Assembly (NCBI GenBank): GCA_963922455.1
Contig: CAWUIO010000134.1
Coordinates: forward strand, 1-16,279
Direction of reading: 5' to 3'
DNA: 16,279 nt
DNA from: CAWUIO01 sp963922455
Lineage (GTDB): Bacteria; Bacteroidota; Bacteroidia; Cytophagales; Microscillaceae
Numbering within the stretch: the first letter of the stretch is position 1; every line of letters starts with the position of its first letter. The translations under genes were made by a program, and so were the position numbers. The notes under the pieces are model-generated. The model did not search any database, was not told the DNA's origin, and was given only the letters and a program-made list of their open reading frames with translations. Below, piece after piece: positions 7,329 to 13,689 of the stretch.

Positions 7329-7600
7329 GCTGAAGAAGAAGAGAGAGCAGAGAGGAGAGAAGAGAGAAGGATGCGGGAGGCGAGAACCGGGAGGTAGGAC
7401 TTTTTCACGGGTAAAGATCTAGGCCCAGGCTTGTTGCTCGTGAAATGACATAAACCGCTCGGTCGCATCTTTATGGTATTTGCAATGCCTGCTGAGGAAG
7501 AAGAGAGAGGAAGAAGAGAGAAGGATGCGGGAGGCGGGACGAAAGCAGAGAGAAGAGAAAGGAACGGGGTTGAGAAACGAGAGTCGGGAGGTGGTTTTTT
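7329..7600 (+). repeat. Composite repeat copy 1, polypurine and linker modules
   Basis: A 42-nt polypurine tract (7329-7370) is identical, as reverse complement, to 16226-16267 and 16038-16079. A linker follows (7371-7490), carrying ACTTTTTCACGGGTAAAGA and AGGCCCAGGCT, then TTGCTCGTGAAATGACA, GCATCTTTATGG and TATTTGCAATGCCTGCTG. A second, shortened polypurine tract is at 7491-7523, giving a period of 162. After about 7545 the purine-rich sequence decays. The linker matches 16080-16225 in inverted orientation, but lacks about 17 bases present there. Confidence 0.7.
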
Positions 7601-7688
7601 TTTCTGTTGTCCTGGCAAAGGGCATCCCTAGGATTCGCGGCTTGTGGGTGAGGCGAGGCTTAAACACCAAGAAGGGGGAAATAGCGTA
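7601..7688. other. Unassigned sequence between the composite repeat and the MITE-like element
   Basis: No gene or clear repeat is seen. If the small element inserted into the antitoxin gene, the missing end of that gene should lie here on the minus strand, but none of the three frames resembles an AbiEi C-terminus. The rest of the gene was probably lost by deletion or by arrival of the composite repeat. A TA dinucleotide at 7687-7688 abuts the element. Confidence 0.35.
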
Positions 7689-7851
7689 AGAAACTGTTCG
7701 TGTTTATTTTTTGTCGGCGAAAAGGGCCAGTTTGGGGTTCTGATGAAATCAACAAGGAGCGCATAGCAGCGCTACGGGCGATGAATTTGATGAAATCAGG
7801 TTCCCGAAATGGCTCTTTGCAGCCCAACGCAATTAAATTTAAACAGTTTCT
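7689..7851 (+). mobile_element. Complete MITE-like element, 163 bp
   Basis: Ends carry inverted repeats AGAAACTGTT (7689-7698) and AACAGTTTCT (7842-7851); including flanking TA on each side the arms are 12 bp (7687-7698 with 7842-7853). The right end is repeated at 1-55, with 42 identical bases (7797-7838 with 1-42). TA on both sides would fit a TA target duplication as made by Tc1/mariner or IS630-type transposases, but copy one has AA instead, so this is not settled. Inside are two TGATGAAATCA motifs 47 bases apart (7741, 7788) and AGCGC/GCGCT arms around 7758-7774. It is too short for a transposase, so it must rely on one elsewhere. Confidence 0.6.
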
Positions 7852-8215
7852 TATTCTTCACGATAGTTTTAAACTTTGGTGCTTTCGTGATGATATATTC
7901 CTGCTGAATTTGTTGATGAATAGCCCCATGGAATTTGGCTGCGGTAAAAAGCCCTAAATAGTACTTCCTCTCCAGGTATTTAAATAATTTTTCTGAATAT
8001 AGATGTATAGGCAATTTTTGTTGAACTGAGTACCGGGGTGTAATTATCAAATAAAAAGCTTTTCTAAGATTTATAAGCTCTTTTTTTTCTACCAATCGGG
8101 CTAAAGCACTTCTTAACGCAACTTCTGATTTACCAGATTTCTCAAGTACTTCTTCTAATGAAGAAGAATATTCCTCATAAGCAAGTAGTTGTTTTATGTA
8201 ATCTTGAATCTCCAA
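7796..8215 (-). pseudogene. Truncated AbiEi-type antitoxin, interrupted by the MITE-like element
   Basis: 139 residues starting at a TTG (MEIQDYIKQLLAYEEY). The N-terminus is a winged-helix-like domain: SLEEVLEKSGKSEVALRSAL (19-38), then RLVEKKELINLRKAFYLIIT. It leads into LFKYLERKYYLGLFTAAKFHGAIHQQ, reading KYYLGLFTAAKFHG as the key family motif. This is the pattern of AbiEi, the antitoxin and repressor of the type IV AbiE toxin-antitoxin system. Complete relatives are around 200 residues. Native sequence ends near residue 122; the last 17 residues and the stop are encoded by the inserted element. No AbiEii nucleotidyltransferase toxin gene follows, so this is an orphan remnant. DNA binding might persist, but the domain involved in toxin neutralisation is mostly missing. 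Confidence 0.65.
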
Positions 8216-8345
8216 TTCTAGTTTTTTTTGACAAAAAAACCGATTTCCGGCACTAATCGCGAAAAAAAACTATAAAAATAAGCTCCACGCTCCTTTGGGT
8301 TAGCGACGCTAAGTGGCCCTAGGTCGGTGTACAATACGCTCTTCT
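8216..8345 (-). promoter_or_regulatory. Region upstream of the abiEi remnant
   Basis: On the minus strand, CGATT and AATCG arms (8241-8245 with 8255-8259 region) flank CCGG, and a run of seven T follows. This resembles either a weak terminator-like hairpin or an operator; AbiEi proteins are known to repress their own promoters by binding inverted repeats. A second small stem TTAGC/GCTAA lies at 8300-8304 with 8308-8312. No promoter box was recognised. Assignment is tentative. Confidence 0.25.
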
Positions 8346-8400
8346 GGATTTGCCATCCCGAAGTACTTGGTTTGAGGATTGCCGATCCTCCGAGTCACTT
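8346..8400. repeat. Pair of REP-like hairpins
   Basis: Two adjacent short palindromes share a GGATTxGCCxATCC theme: GGAT/ATCC (8346-8349 with 8355-8358) and GAGGAT/ATCCTC (8374-8379 with 8385-8390, 5-base loop TGCCG). The second sits inside a longer stem: AAGT, ACTTG on the left (8361-8369) against CGAGT, ACTT on the right (8391-8400) with one bulged C and one G-T pair. Paired GGATTTGC-type palindromes between genes resemble REP sequences, which in other bacteria are mobilised by a TnpA-REP (RAYT) protein; none is present here. Confidence 0.5.
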
Positions 8401-8620
8401 AAATGCACCTTACTGACAAATGTGATATAACACTCGAACACACAAGAAAGTAATCCACCATCCCTAGAAAACCTAATCTCAAAACAGTAAAGCACTTAAA
8501 TCAAAATAAACTCCTAATCCAAGCTCAGAATTTCTCCCTTCCCTGCCCTCGAAAGGAAAAAAGGAAGTAAAGTTGCTATATCTTTACTAATAAGTTCACC
8601 ATTAAATCCAATACAAACCT
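8401..8620 (+). promoter_or_regulatory. AT-rich leader of the 141-residue protein gene
   Basis: No gene is seen. GTAAAG/CTTTAC arms (8567-8572 with 8582-8587, 9-base loop) surround TATATC. TATCTTTA at 8579-8586 is one base off the TAnnTTTG box and would place a start site about 30 bases before the ATG at 8621. No -33 element is obvious. Confidence 0.25.
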
Positions 8621-9046
8621 ATGGGACTATTTAGCAAATCATTTAAACGACAAATAGAAGATCCCGATTTGGGGATAATGAACACTGCCTTCCGGGCGGG
8701 AGGGGTCGTGGGCTGGGAGACTATAATCCCCTTTTTGGGCACGGAGATTCCCATATTAATAAATGGGACCCGGGAGGGACTGGATCCAGAAGAAAAAGCC
8801 TGGCTCCTTGCCGCTTTAAAACAAGAAAAGATAATCGAGAAAGAGGCTAATAAGGGCTTAAAAGACCTTTACGAAAAGTCAGGACAGAAATTCAAGTCCT
8901 GGAAAGAGCATTTTGATTGTGCGTGTATGTTAACCAATGAAATGGGGTATGAGGTAAGTTTGTGTTTTGTAGAAAAAGTAAGTGAAACTTCCTTTAATGT
9001 GTATTTTATGGACAACAAACTTGTAGACATCTCCATGGATTCTTGA
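8621..9046 (+). CDS. Hypothetical protein of 141 residues
   Basis: I do not recognise the family with confidence. The protein is soluble, without signal peptide or membrane helix. It opens with a basic stretch (SKSFKRQIEDPDLG), followed by GWETIIPFLGTEIPILINGT (about 31-50), a strand-rich part, then EGLDPEEKAWLLAALKQEK and an amphipathic helix to about residue 97. It ends with two strands (SLCFVEKVSETSFNVYF). A DP.LG opening, Trp-containing strands and a helical middle recall small DUF2262/DUF6985-like proteins, some of which occur as immunity-like genes, but this is only a resemblance. It stands alone between repeats, with a small stem TTGATG/CATCAA (9043-9048 with 9053-9058) at its stop codon. 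It could be recently acquired cargo. Confidence 0.6.
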   Translation: MGLFSKSFKRQIEDPDLGIMNTAFRAGGVVGWETIIPFLGTEIPILINGTREGLDPEEKAWLLAALKQEKIIEKEANKGLKDLYEKSGQKFKSWKEHFDCACMLTNEMGYEVSLCFVEKVSETSFNVYFMDNKLVDISMDS

Positions 9047-9235
9047 TGAAAGCATCAATCGATTCACTTTTCTATGGGTTTGGACACGGCAAGCGATTTC
9101 CTATGGGATGCCCCGTAGTGCATGGACTCCATACGCTGCCCAAAAACCCAGGTTAATGGGCTATTCATTGATCTTATCTGCCTTCTTCTCGCCTCCTCAC
9201 CTCCATGTCTCTATGCTTACTTCTCTGTGGCCTTT
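9047..9235. other. Non-coding stretch ahead of composite repeat copy 2
   Basis: No gene is seen. From about 9178 to 9235 the + strand is pyrimidine-rich. In the orientation of the neighbouring repeat copy this is where the polypurine module would lie, so it may be a decayed version of it. The open frame across 9122-9451 is built on repeat sequence and is not accepted as a gene. Confidence 0.4.
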
Positions 9236-9365
9236 GGCTTAGGGATAGAGCCTTTGTCTGAGCCCGCCGCTGCTTGGAGCGTAGGCCGGCGAGTGGCGAA
9301 AGCCCGGCCCGCGCCAGCAGATAAGGGCCCGTGTAGCCTCCATATCCTTTGCGCGGGCAAGCCCC
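9236..9365 (-). repeat. Composite repeat copy 2, hairpin module, inverted
   Basis: Read on the minus strand it starts GGGGCTTGCCCGCGC and ends CCCTAAGCC. The stem is GCCCGCGC/GCGCGGGC (9307-9314 with 9351-9358), 8 bp perfect, with a 36-base loop. Next to it is CGGGCTTTCGC.ACTCGC, as in copies 1 and 3. The middle block (about 9251-9295) has diverged more than between copies 1 and 3. It lies immediately beyond the stop codon of the channel gene and may end inside the last bases of that transcript's 3' region. Confidence 0.7.
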
Positions 9366-9410
9366 AATCTCAAAAAACCTTGCTTCTGGATCTATCCTCC
9401 CCCTTTCAGG

Positions 9411-10223
9411 CTAGCGTTCCAAAGGCTTCCCACAATGAGGACAGTATTTAAAGGGCTCAGGCGTGCCTACTTCCTCCGAATCTCCGGCTTCTTCGTCTAT
9501 TCGGCTCTGGGTTTGAATCTCGGAGGTAACAATACCTGTTGGCACGGCAATGATGGCATAACCCAAGATCATGATCACTGAGGCAATGCTTTGCCCGAGA
9601 ACCGTTTGGGGGGCAATATCCCCATAGCCCACCGTAGTAATGGTCACGATAGCCCAGTAAATACTCCGGGGAATGCTGGTAAAACCACTTCCCTTGCCCT
9701 CCACATTGTACATAACCGCTCCTACGGCTACCACCACGGTCATCACAAAAGTCAAAAACACCGTAATCTTGGGCCTACTTGCTTGCAAAGCCAAGAGAAT
9801 TTTACGGGCCCCACTGGTATACTGAGGTAACTCCAGCACCCGAAATACCCTCAAAAGACGAAAAGTCCGTAAAATAGCCAGACTTTCGCTGCCCACGATA
9901 AACAAACTCAGATACGTAGGAATGATAGACAGCAGATCAATCACCCCAAAAAAACTGGTGATGTAGCGCAACTTCTTTTCCACCGAAGCCAAGCGGGCCA
10001 GATACTCCAGCGTGAATAAAATGGTAAAAAACCACTCGAGCCCTACCAGCAGATAGCGATATTGTTTAAAAATGGGTTCTACCGAGGAAAGCAAGATCAC
10101 CACAAAACTACAGGCGATGGCTATCAACAGCGCTATATCAAAATTTTTTCCGGCAACGGTATCGGTTTCAAAAATAATCCGCTGGATGCGGTCTTGCCAA
10201 GGTTTTCGTTTATGGATTGTCAT
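9411..10223 (-). CDS. Voltage-gated-type potassium channel (Kv-like, six helices)
   Basis: 270 residues with the layout of bacterial Kv channels: S1 about 29-47, S2 about 58-78, S3 about 91-109, S4 with arginines every third residue (R119, R122, R125, R128 in LRTFRLLRVFRV), S5 about 153-172, pore with filter TTVGYGD (196-202), and S6 about 208-233. It should conduct potassium across the inner membrane in a voltage-dependent way. After S6 comes an acidic tail and a C-terminal YCPHCGKPLER, a single CxxCG knuckle as in zinc ribbons; with only two cysteines, metal binding would need pairing between subunits. Start ATG at 10223 (complement). It is divergent from aroC across 98 bases, and is unrelated in architecture to the other channel at 5918-6601. 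Confidence 0.88.
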   Translation of the reverse strand: MTIHKRKPWQDRIQRIIFETDTVAGKNFDIALLIAIACSFVVILLSSVEPIFKQYRYLLVGLEWFFTILFTLEYLARLASVEKKLRYITSFFGVIDLLSIIPTYLSLFIVGSESLAILRTFRLLRVFRVLELPQYTSGARKILLALQASRPKITVFLTFVMTVVVAVGAVMYNVEGKGSGFTSIPRSIYWAIVTITTVGYGDIAPQTVLGQSIASVIMILGYAIIAVPTGIVTSEIQTQSRIDEEAGDSEEVGTPEPFKYCPHCGKPLER

Positions 10224-10297
10224 AAATGGCTAAATTTTCTCAATACTTTGATTCCTCTTGGAGCACCCAAAGCTGCCCCCTTTTGCTGCAAAATATG

Positions 10298-10321
10298 TAC
10301 TTTTGCTAAAAAAGGAAGACT
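10298..10321 (+). promoter_or_regulatory. Possible aroC promoter -7 box and start context
   Basis: TACTTTTG at 10298-10305 matches the Bacteroidota -7 consensus TAnnTTTG. A TTTG at 10282-10285 is too close for a normal -33 element. AAAGGAAG (10311-10318) just ahead of the TTG start at 10322 could serve as ribosome binding site. A stop codon in frame at 10307-10309 excludes any earlier start. Confidence 0.3.
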
Positions 10322-11443
10322 TTGAGTAATACATTCGGAAAAGTATTCAAGATCAGCACCTTTGGGGAATCCCACGGTGTGGCCCTTGGGGTCATTATAG
10401 ATGGCTGCCCCGCCGGATTACATCTAGATCTGGATTTTATACAAAAGGAAATGGACCGCCGACGCCCCGGTCAGTCCAAAATCGTCACCCAACGCAAGGA
10501 GGCCGACCAGGTAGAAATCTTATCGGGCGTTTTTGAAGGGAAAACTACCGGCACCCCCATCGGCATCGTAATTCGAAATAAAGATGCCAAAAGTAAGGAC
10601 TATTCCCATATCGCCGATCAATTCCGCCCCTCCCACGCCGATTTCACCTATTTTACCAAATACGGACTCCGCGATTACCGAGGGGGGGGACGCAGTTCGG
10701 CCCGGGAAACGGCCGCTCGAGTAGCCGCCGGGGCCATCGCCAAGCAAATCCTAGCCGTCTGGGGAATCCAAGTCCGCGCTTGGGTTAGCCAAGTGGGGCC
10801 CTTAAAGTCTACTTTAGCCCCCCAAGACATCAACTGGGACTTTATTGAGGAAAATCCGGTACGCTGTGCCGACCCGGCCATGGCCCAAGCCATGGAAGAT
10901 TTCATCAAACAAATCCGCAAAGAGGGAGACACCATCGGGGGAGTAGTGGAAGGCTATCTAGAAGGCATCCCCGCTGGGCTAGGCGAACCCGTGTTTGATA
11001 AACTCCACGCCGAGTTGGGCAAAGCCATGCTCAGTATCAATGCGGCCAAAGGCTTTGAATACGGCAGCGGCTTTGAGGGAGTCACCTTAAAAGGCTCCCA
11101 GCATAATGACTTATTTTACGAAGAAGAAGGGATGGTGCGCACCCGTAGCAATTATTCGGGTGGGGTGCAAGGAGGCATCAGTAATGGGGAAAACATCAAC
11201 TTCCGCGTGGCCTTCAAACCGGTAGCTACCCTGATGCAAGACCAGGAAAGCCTTAATGAACATGGCGATACGGTCACCATCAAGGGAAAAGGGCGTCACG
11301 ACCCCTGTGTCGTTCCCCGGGCTGTCCCAATTGTAGAAGCCATGGCTGCCTTAGTACTGGTTGATTTTTACCTACGGGATCAATCTACCCGCTTGCAGGA
11401 TATTCACCCAGCCTCGATCAATAAACCAGAGGTTTCCGAATAA
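10322..11443 (+). CDS. aroC: Chorismate synthase
   Basis: Catalyses the last step of the shikimate pathway, EPSP to chorismate, with reduced FMN as cofactor, in the cytoplasm. The family signatures are all present: FGESHG (14-19) with His18, RPSHADFTY (102-110) with His105, DYRGGGRSSARETAARVAAG (118-137), and RTRSNYSGGVQGGISNGE (about 268-285). Length 373 is normal. The start is a TTG: an in-frame stop 12 bases upstream leaves no alternative, the next ATG would remove the first signature, and SNTFGKVFKISTFGESHG aligns with the usual N-terminus. Divergent from the Kv-type channel. The lipoprotein gene follows after 65 bases and is probably a separate unit. Confidence 0.97.
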   Translation: MSNTFGKVFKISTFGESHGVALGVIIDGCPAGLHLDLDFIQKEMDRRRPGQSKIVTQRKEADQVEILSGVFEGKTTGTPIGIVIRNKDAKSKDYSHIADQFRPSHADFTYFTKYGLRDYRGGGRSSARETAARVAAGAIAKQILAVWGIQVRAWVSQVGPLKSTLAPQDINWDFIEENPVRCADPAMAQAMEDFIKQIRKEGDTIGGVVEGYLEGIPAGLGEPVFDKLHAELGKAMLSINAAKGFEYGSGFEGVTLKGSQHNDLFYEEEGMVRTRSNYSGGVQGGISNGENINFRVAFKPVATLMQDQESLNEHGDTVTIKGKGRHDPCVVPRAVPIVEAMAALVLVDFYLRDQSTRLQDIHPASINKPEVSE

Positions 11444-11508
11444 CAAGGGACTTCTACACTTTTTTATATAATTACAAATCAAGGGTTTACCCATAAAAAA
11501 AACGAAAC

Positions 11509-12717
11509 ATGTTTAAGCACCTTACTTTTTGGGGCATCGGTCTACTGGGATGCTATCTCACCGCCTGTTCCCCTTCTCCCGACCAAGAAAAAACCCAAGA
11601 TGCCTCTGAGCAAGAGGCAAAGAGTGGAACTGAAGTGGCCCCCGGCCTGGAAACCGAGCTTCCCTTGGATAAAATCCAGCTACCCGATGGCTTCCACATC
11701 CGGGTTTTTGCCGAAGTTCCCAATGCCCGTTCCTTGGCTAGGAGCCCTGAGGGTACCATTTACGTAGGAAACCGAAGCGAAGACAAGGTGTACGCCGTAC
11801 GCGACGAAGACGGAGATTTTGCGGCCGACAAAGTCTACGAAATTGCTTCTGGCCTTAACCTGCCCAATGGGGTAGCCTTCCGGGATGGGTCTCTCTATGT
11901 AGCCGAAGTAAACCGAATCTTAAGATATGATAATATTGAAGACAATCTAAGCAATCCTCCCGAGCCAGTAGTGGTTTACGACCAATTCCCCACCGAAAGG
12001 CATCACGGTTGGAAGTTTATCGCCTTCGGGCCTGATGATAAATTGTACGTTCCGGTGGGGGCCCCCTGCAACATTTGCGAGGAGGAAGATGAAGTCTTCG
12101 CGAGTATCACCCGCATGAACTCGGATGGAAGTGATCTGGAAGTCTTTGCCCATGGCGTACGGAACAGTGTCGGCTTTGACTGGGACCCTAGCACGGGCGA
12201 GCTATGGTTTACCAACAATGGCCGGGATATGCTCGGAGATGACATTCCTGATGACGAATTAAACCACGCTCCCGAAATTGGGATGCACTTTGGCTTCCCT
12301 TACTGCCATGCCGGTGAAGTCAAAGATCCTGAATTTGGCGAAAAACGGCCCTGCGAAGACTTTACCGCGCCTGCCTTGAAATTAGGGGCCCACGTTGCCG
12401 CCATCGGCATGCGCTTCTACGAAGGGAAGATGTTTCCGGCCAACTACCAAAATCAAATTCTAATTGCCAAACACGGCTCCTGGAACCGCACGAGCAAGGT
12501 GGGCTACAATGTTAGCTTGGTTACCTTAGAAAATGGCAAAGCCACCGGCGAAGAAGTATTTGCCCAGGGCTGGCTCAATGATGCCACCCAAGAAGTATGG
12601 GGGCGCCCCGCCGACGTGCAGGAATTACCAGACGGCTCCTTGTTAGTGTCAGATGATATGGCAGGAGTACTCTACCGTATTAGCTATCAAGGCAATCCAG
12701 AAGTAGCCGCTAATTGA
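11509..12717 (+). CDS. Lipoprotein PQQ-type sugar (sorbosone) dehydrogenase
   Basis: 402 residues. The leader ends in a lipobox LTAC with Cys20, so the protein is exported and lipid-anchored; an acidic low-complexity linker reaches to about 50. From 55 onward it is a beta-propeller of the soluble glucose/sorbosone dehydrogenase group (COG2133): LPDGFHIRVFAE, NLPNGVAFRDGSLYVAEVNR (117-136), RHHGWKFIAFGPDDKLYV (164-181), HGVRNSVGFDWDPSTGELWF (215-234), and GRPADVQELPDGSLLVSDD near the end. Members use PQQ to oxidise sugars or sugar aldehydes in the periplasm; whether this one holds PQQ cannot be told. Cysteines in CNIC (187-190) plus C266 and C282 may form disulfides. The A-rich leader AAAAAAAACGAAAC precedes the ATG. 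Its 3' end overlaps the converging nuclease gene by 8 bases. Confidence 0.85.
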   Translation: MFKHLTFWGIGLLGCYLTACSPSPDQEKTQDASEQEAKSGTEVAPGLETELPLDKIQLPDGFHIRVFAEVPNARSLARSPEGTIYVGNRSEDKVYAVRDEDGDFAADKVYEIASGLNLPNGVAFRDGSLYVAEVNRILRYDNIEDNLSNPPEPVVVYDQFPTERHHGWKFIAFGPDDKLYVPVGAPCNICEEEDEVFASITRMNSDGSDLEVFAHGVRNSVGFDWDPSTGELWFTNNGRDMLGDDIPDDELNHAPEIGMHFGFPYCHAGEVKDPEFGEKRPCEDFTAPALKLGAHVAAIGMRFYEGKMFPANYQNQILIAKHGSWNRTSKVGYNVSLVTLENGKATGEEVFAQGWLNDATQEVWGRPADVQELPDGSLLVSDDMAGVLYRISYQGNPEVAAN

Positions 12718-13213
12718 TGTGATGCTTCCATAAACCGTATTTATGCGCCCGGGCTTGCGACTCCAATTGTTGAAAGTGCCGGGCGTATTTCTTATTGCGT
12801 TTATGGGGCTTAAAATAGGCATAACCCCGCCGCAATAGCTCTTCATTTAGGCTTTTTCCACGCTTACTAGAGTACACGTAAGCCAGCAAACGGCCGTATT
12901 GATCCCACTTTTGGGTATCGTACTCCAAAAATATTTTGGTACCCGGCTGGTAGCGCTCTTTTACAAAACGGGTGGGCAATTCGGCAAATTTTTCGGAAGC
13001 TTGTAACATATTACTGGATTTTTCTGGGGCATCTACCCCAGCCAGCCTCACTTTTACACCTCTTTTGTATTTAGAGGTAGTCACAATGAGGGAGTCTCCA
13101 TCCAGTACTTCTTTGATAACAGCCGCATCAAAGCGTTGTTGAAAGGCAAATTGTAATACTAAGGCCAAGCCCACTAGGAGCAAAAAGCCCAGTACCAGAG
13201 GATTGCTAAGCAT
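12710..13213 (-). CDS. Membrane-anchored thermonuclease-like (SNase) protein
   Basis: 167 residues. An N-terminal hydrophobic segment (about 5-24) serves as uncleaved anchor or signal, placing the domain outside the inner membrane. The rest is a staphylococcal nuclease (OB-fold) domain with the catalytic set: DGDSL (38-42, matching the Asp19/Asp21 region), Arg56 in VRLAGVDAPE (55-64) with Asp61 and Glu64, and Arg108 in YGRLLAYVY. These correspond to Arg35, Asp40, Glu43 and Arg87 of the S. aureus enzyme, so calcium-dependent cleavage of DNA or RNA is expected. LNEELLRRGYAYF and AHKYGLW are further family hallmarks. Start ATG at 13213 (complement). The last codons overlap the 3' end of the converging dehydrogenase gene. 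A likely role is nucleic acid scavenging or turnover in the envelope. Confidence 0.9.
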   Translation of the reverse strand: MLSNPLVLGFLLLVGLALVLQFAFQQRFDAAVIKEVLDGDSLIVTTSKYKRGVKVRLAGVDAPEKSSNMLQASEKFAELPTRFVKERYQPGTKIFLEYDTQKWDQYGRLLAYVYSSKRGKSLNEELLRRGYAYFKPHKRNKKYARHFQQLESQARAHKYGLWKHHIN

Positions 13214-13360
13214 GATTTTTAAAAATAACGTTGTGTGCGTACAACATTTGCCACAATTTTTTTGCCGAAAACCAAAACAAGCCTCTAGATCGGTAAAAGC
13301 AGGCCCTCCAACCGATTTTAAACCCGGTACAAGCTAGCCCATCTCTTAATGTAAAGCATG
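13214..13360. other. Intergenic stretch upstream of the nuclease gene
   Basis: Contains a small inverted repeat GTTGT/ACAAC (13230-13234 with 13241-13245) just ahead of the nuclease start on the minus strand. No recognisable promoter box and no gene. The composite repeat begins at 13361. Confidence 0.3.
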
Positions 13361-13517
13361 GGGGCTTGCCCGCGCTAAACAATCCCCTGCGTAGATGTCC
13401 TATCTTGCCAGCGCGGGCCGGGCTCTCACTACTCGCTGCCTTTCCCCGCCAGGCCTACACGAGCTCAAACATGCCGTTCCATCCCTAAGCCAAAAAGAAG
13501 AGAAAGAAAATAGAGAG
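13361..13517 (+). repeat. Composite repeat copy 3, hairpin module with decayed purine tail
   Basis: Starts GGGGGCTT, forms a 9-bp perfect stem GCCCGCGCT/AGCGCGGGC (13368-13376 with 13410-13418, 33-base loop), then continues CGGGCTCTCACTACTCGC. The block 13431-13490 matches 7272-7330 closely (CTGCCTTTCCCCGC, AGGCCTACACGAGCTCAAACA, TCCCTAAGC). The tail AAAAAGAAGAGAAAGAAAAT is a degenerate polypurine tract. An open frame (13395-13655) crosses it but is not a credible gene. Confidence 0.75.
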
Positions 13518-13537
13518 ACCAGGTGCCTACGCCTGGT
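13518..13537. repeat. Short hairpin after repeat copy 3
   Basis: ACCAGG (13518-13523) pairs with CCTGGT (13532-13537) across an 8-base loop. TTTG follows but no long T-run, so it is at best a weak terminator. It lies between the repeat and the cca promoter region. Confidence 0.3.
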
Positions 13538-13652
13538 GTATTTGCCCCGGACTCATAAACTAAGCAATCCTTCTTACCGGGAAAAAAAAGCCCTCAAACG
13601 CTTTGTCAGAAATAAGGCGAAAACGTACTCGGGGATTTACGGCGAAATGCTT

Positions 13653-13660
13653 TAAATTTG
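13653..13660 (+). promoter_or_regulatory. Possible cca promoter -7 box
   Basis: TAAATTTG matches the Bacteroidota -7 consensus TAnnTTTG exactly. The expected transcription start, near 13667, would give a leader of about 20 bases to the ATG at 13690 but only about five to the TTG at 13672, which supports the ATG. No good -33 TTTG is found at normal distance. Confidence 0.35.
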
Positions 13661-13689
13661 TAGGCTAATGCTTGATCTTTGCCACGTTC

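Noticed and set aside
7225..7689. Open frames on both strands across the purine-rich repeats
   Set aside because: They are made of low-complexity repeat sequence, overlap each other, and are not kept as protein between repeat copies.
7700..7957. 85-codon + strand frame
   Set aside because: It spans the MITE-like element and runs antisense into the antitoxin remnant. No recognisable domain.
8281..8400. tRNA or other known structured RNA
   Set aside because: The stems do not form a cloverleaf and no conserved tRNA bases were found; REP-like palindromes explain the pairing better.
9122..9451. 109-codon + strand frame
   Set aside because: It crosses repeat copy 2 and the 3' end of the channel gene on the other strand; rich in Pro, Ala and Arg, typical of frames in GC-rich repeats.
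13395..13655. 86-codon + strand frame
   Set aside because: It lies within repeat copy 3 and the cca promoter region; no conserved protein features.
13672..13689. TTG start for the CCA-adding enzyme
   Set aside because: It would leave almost no leader after the TAAATTTG box, and the ATG at 13690 fits the family N-terminus.
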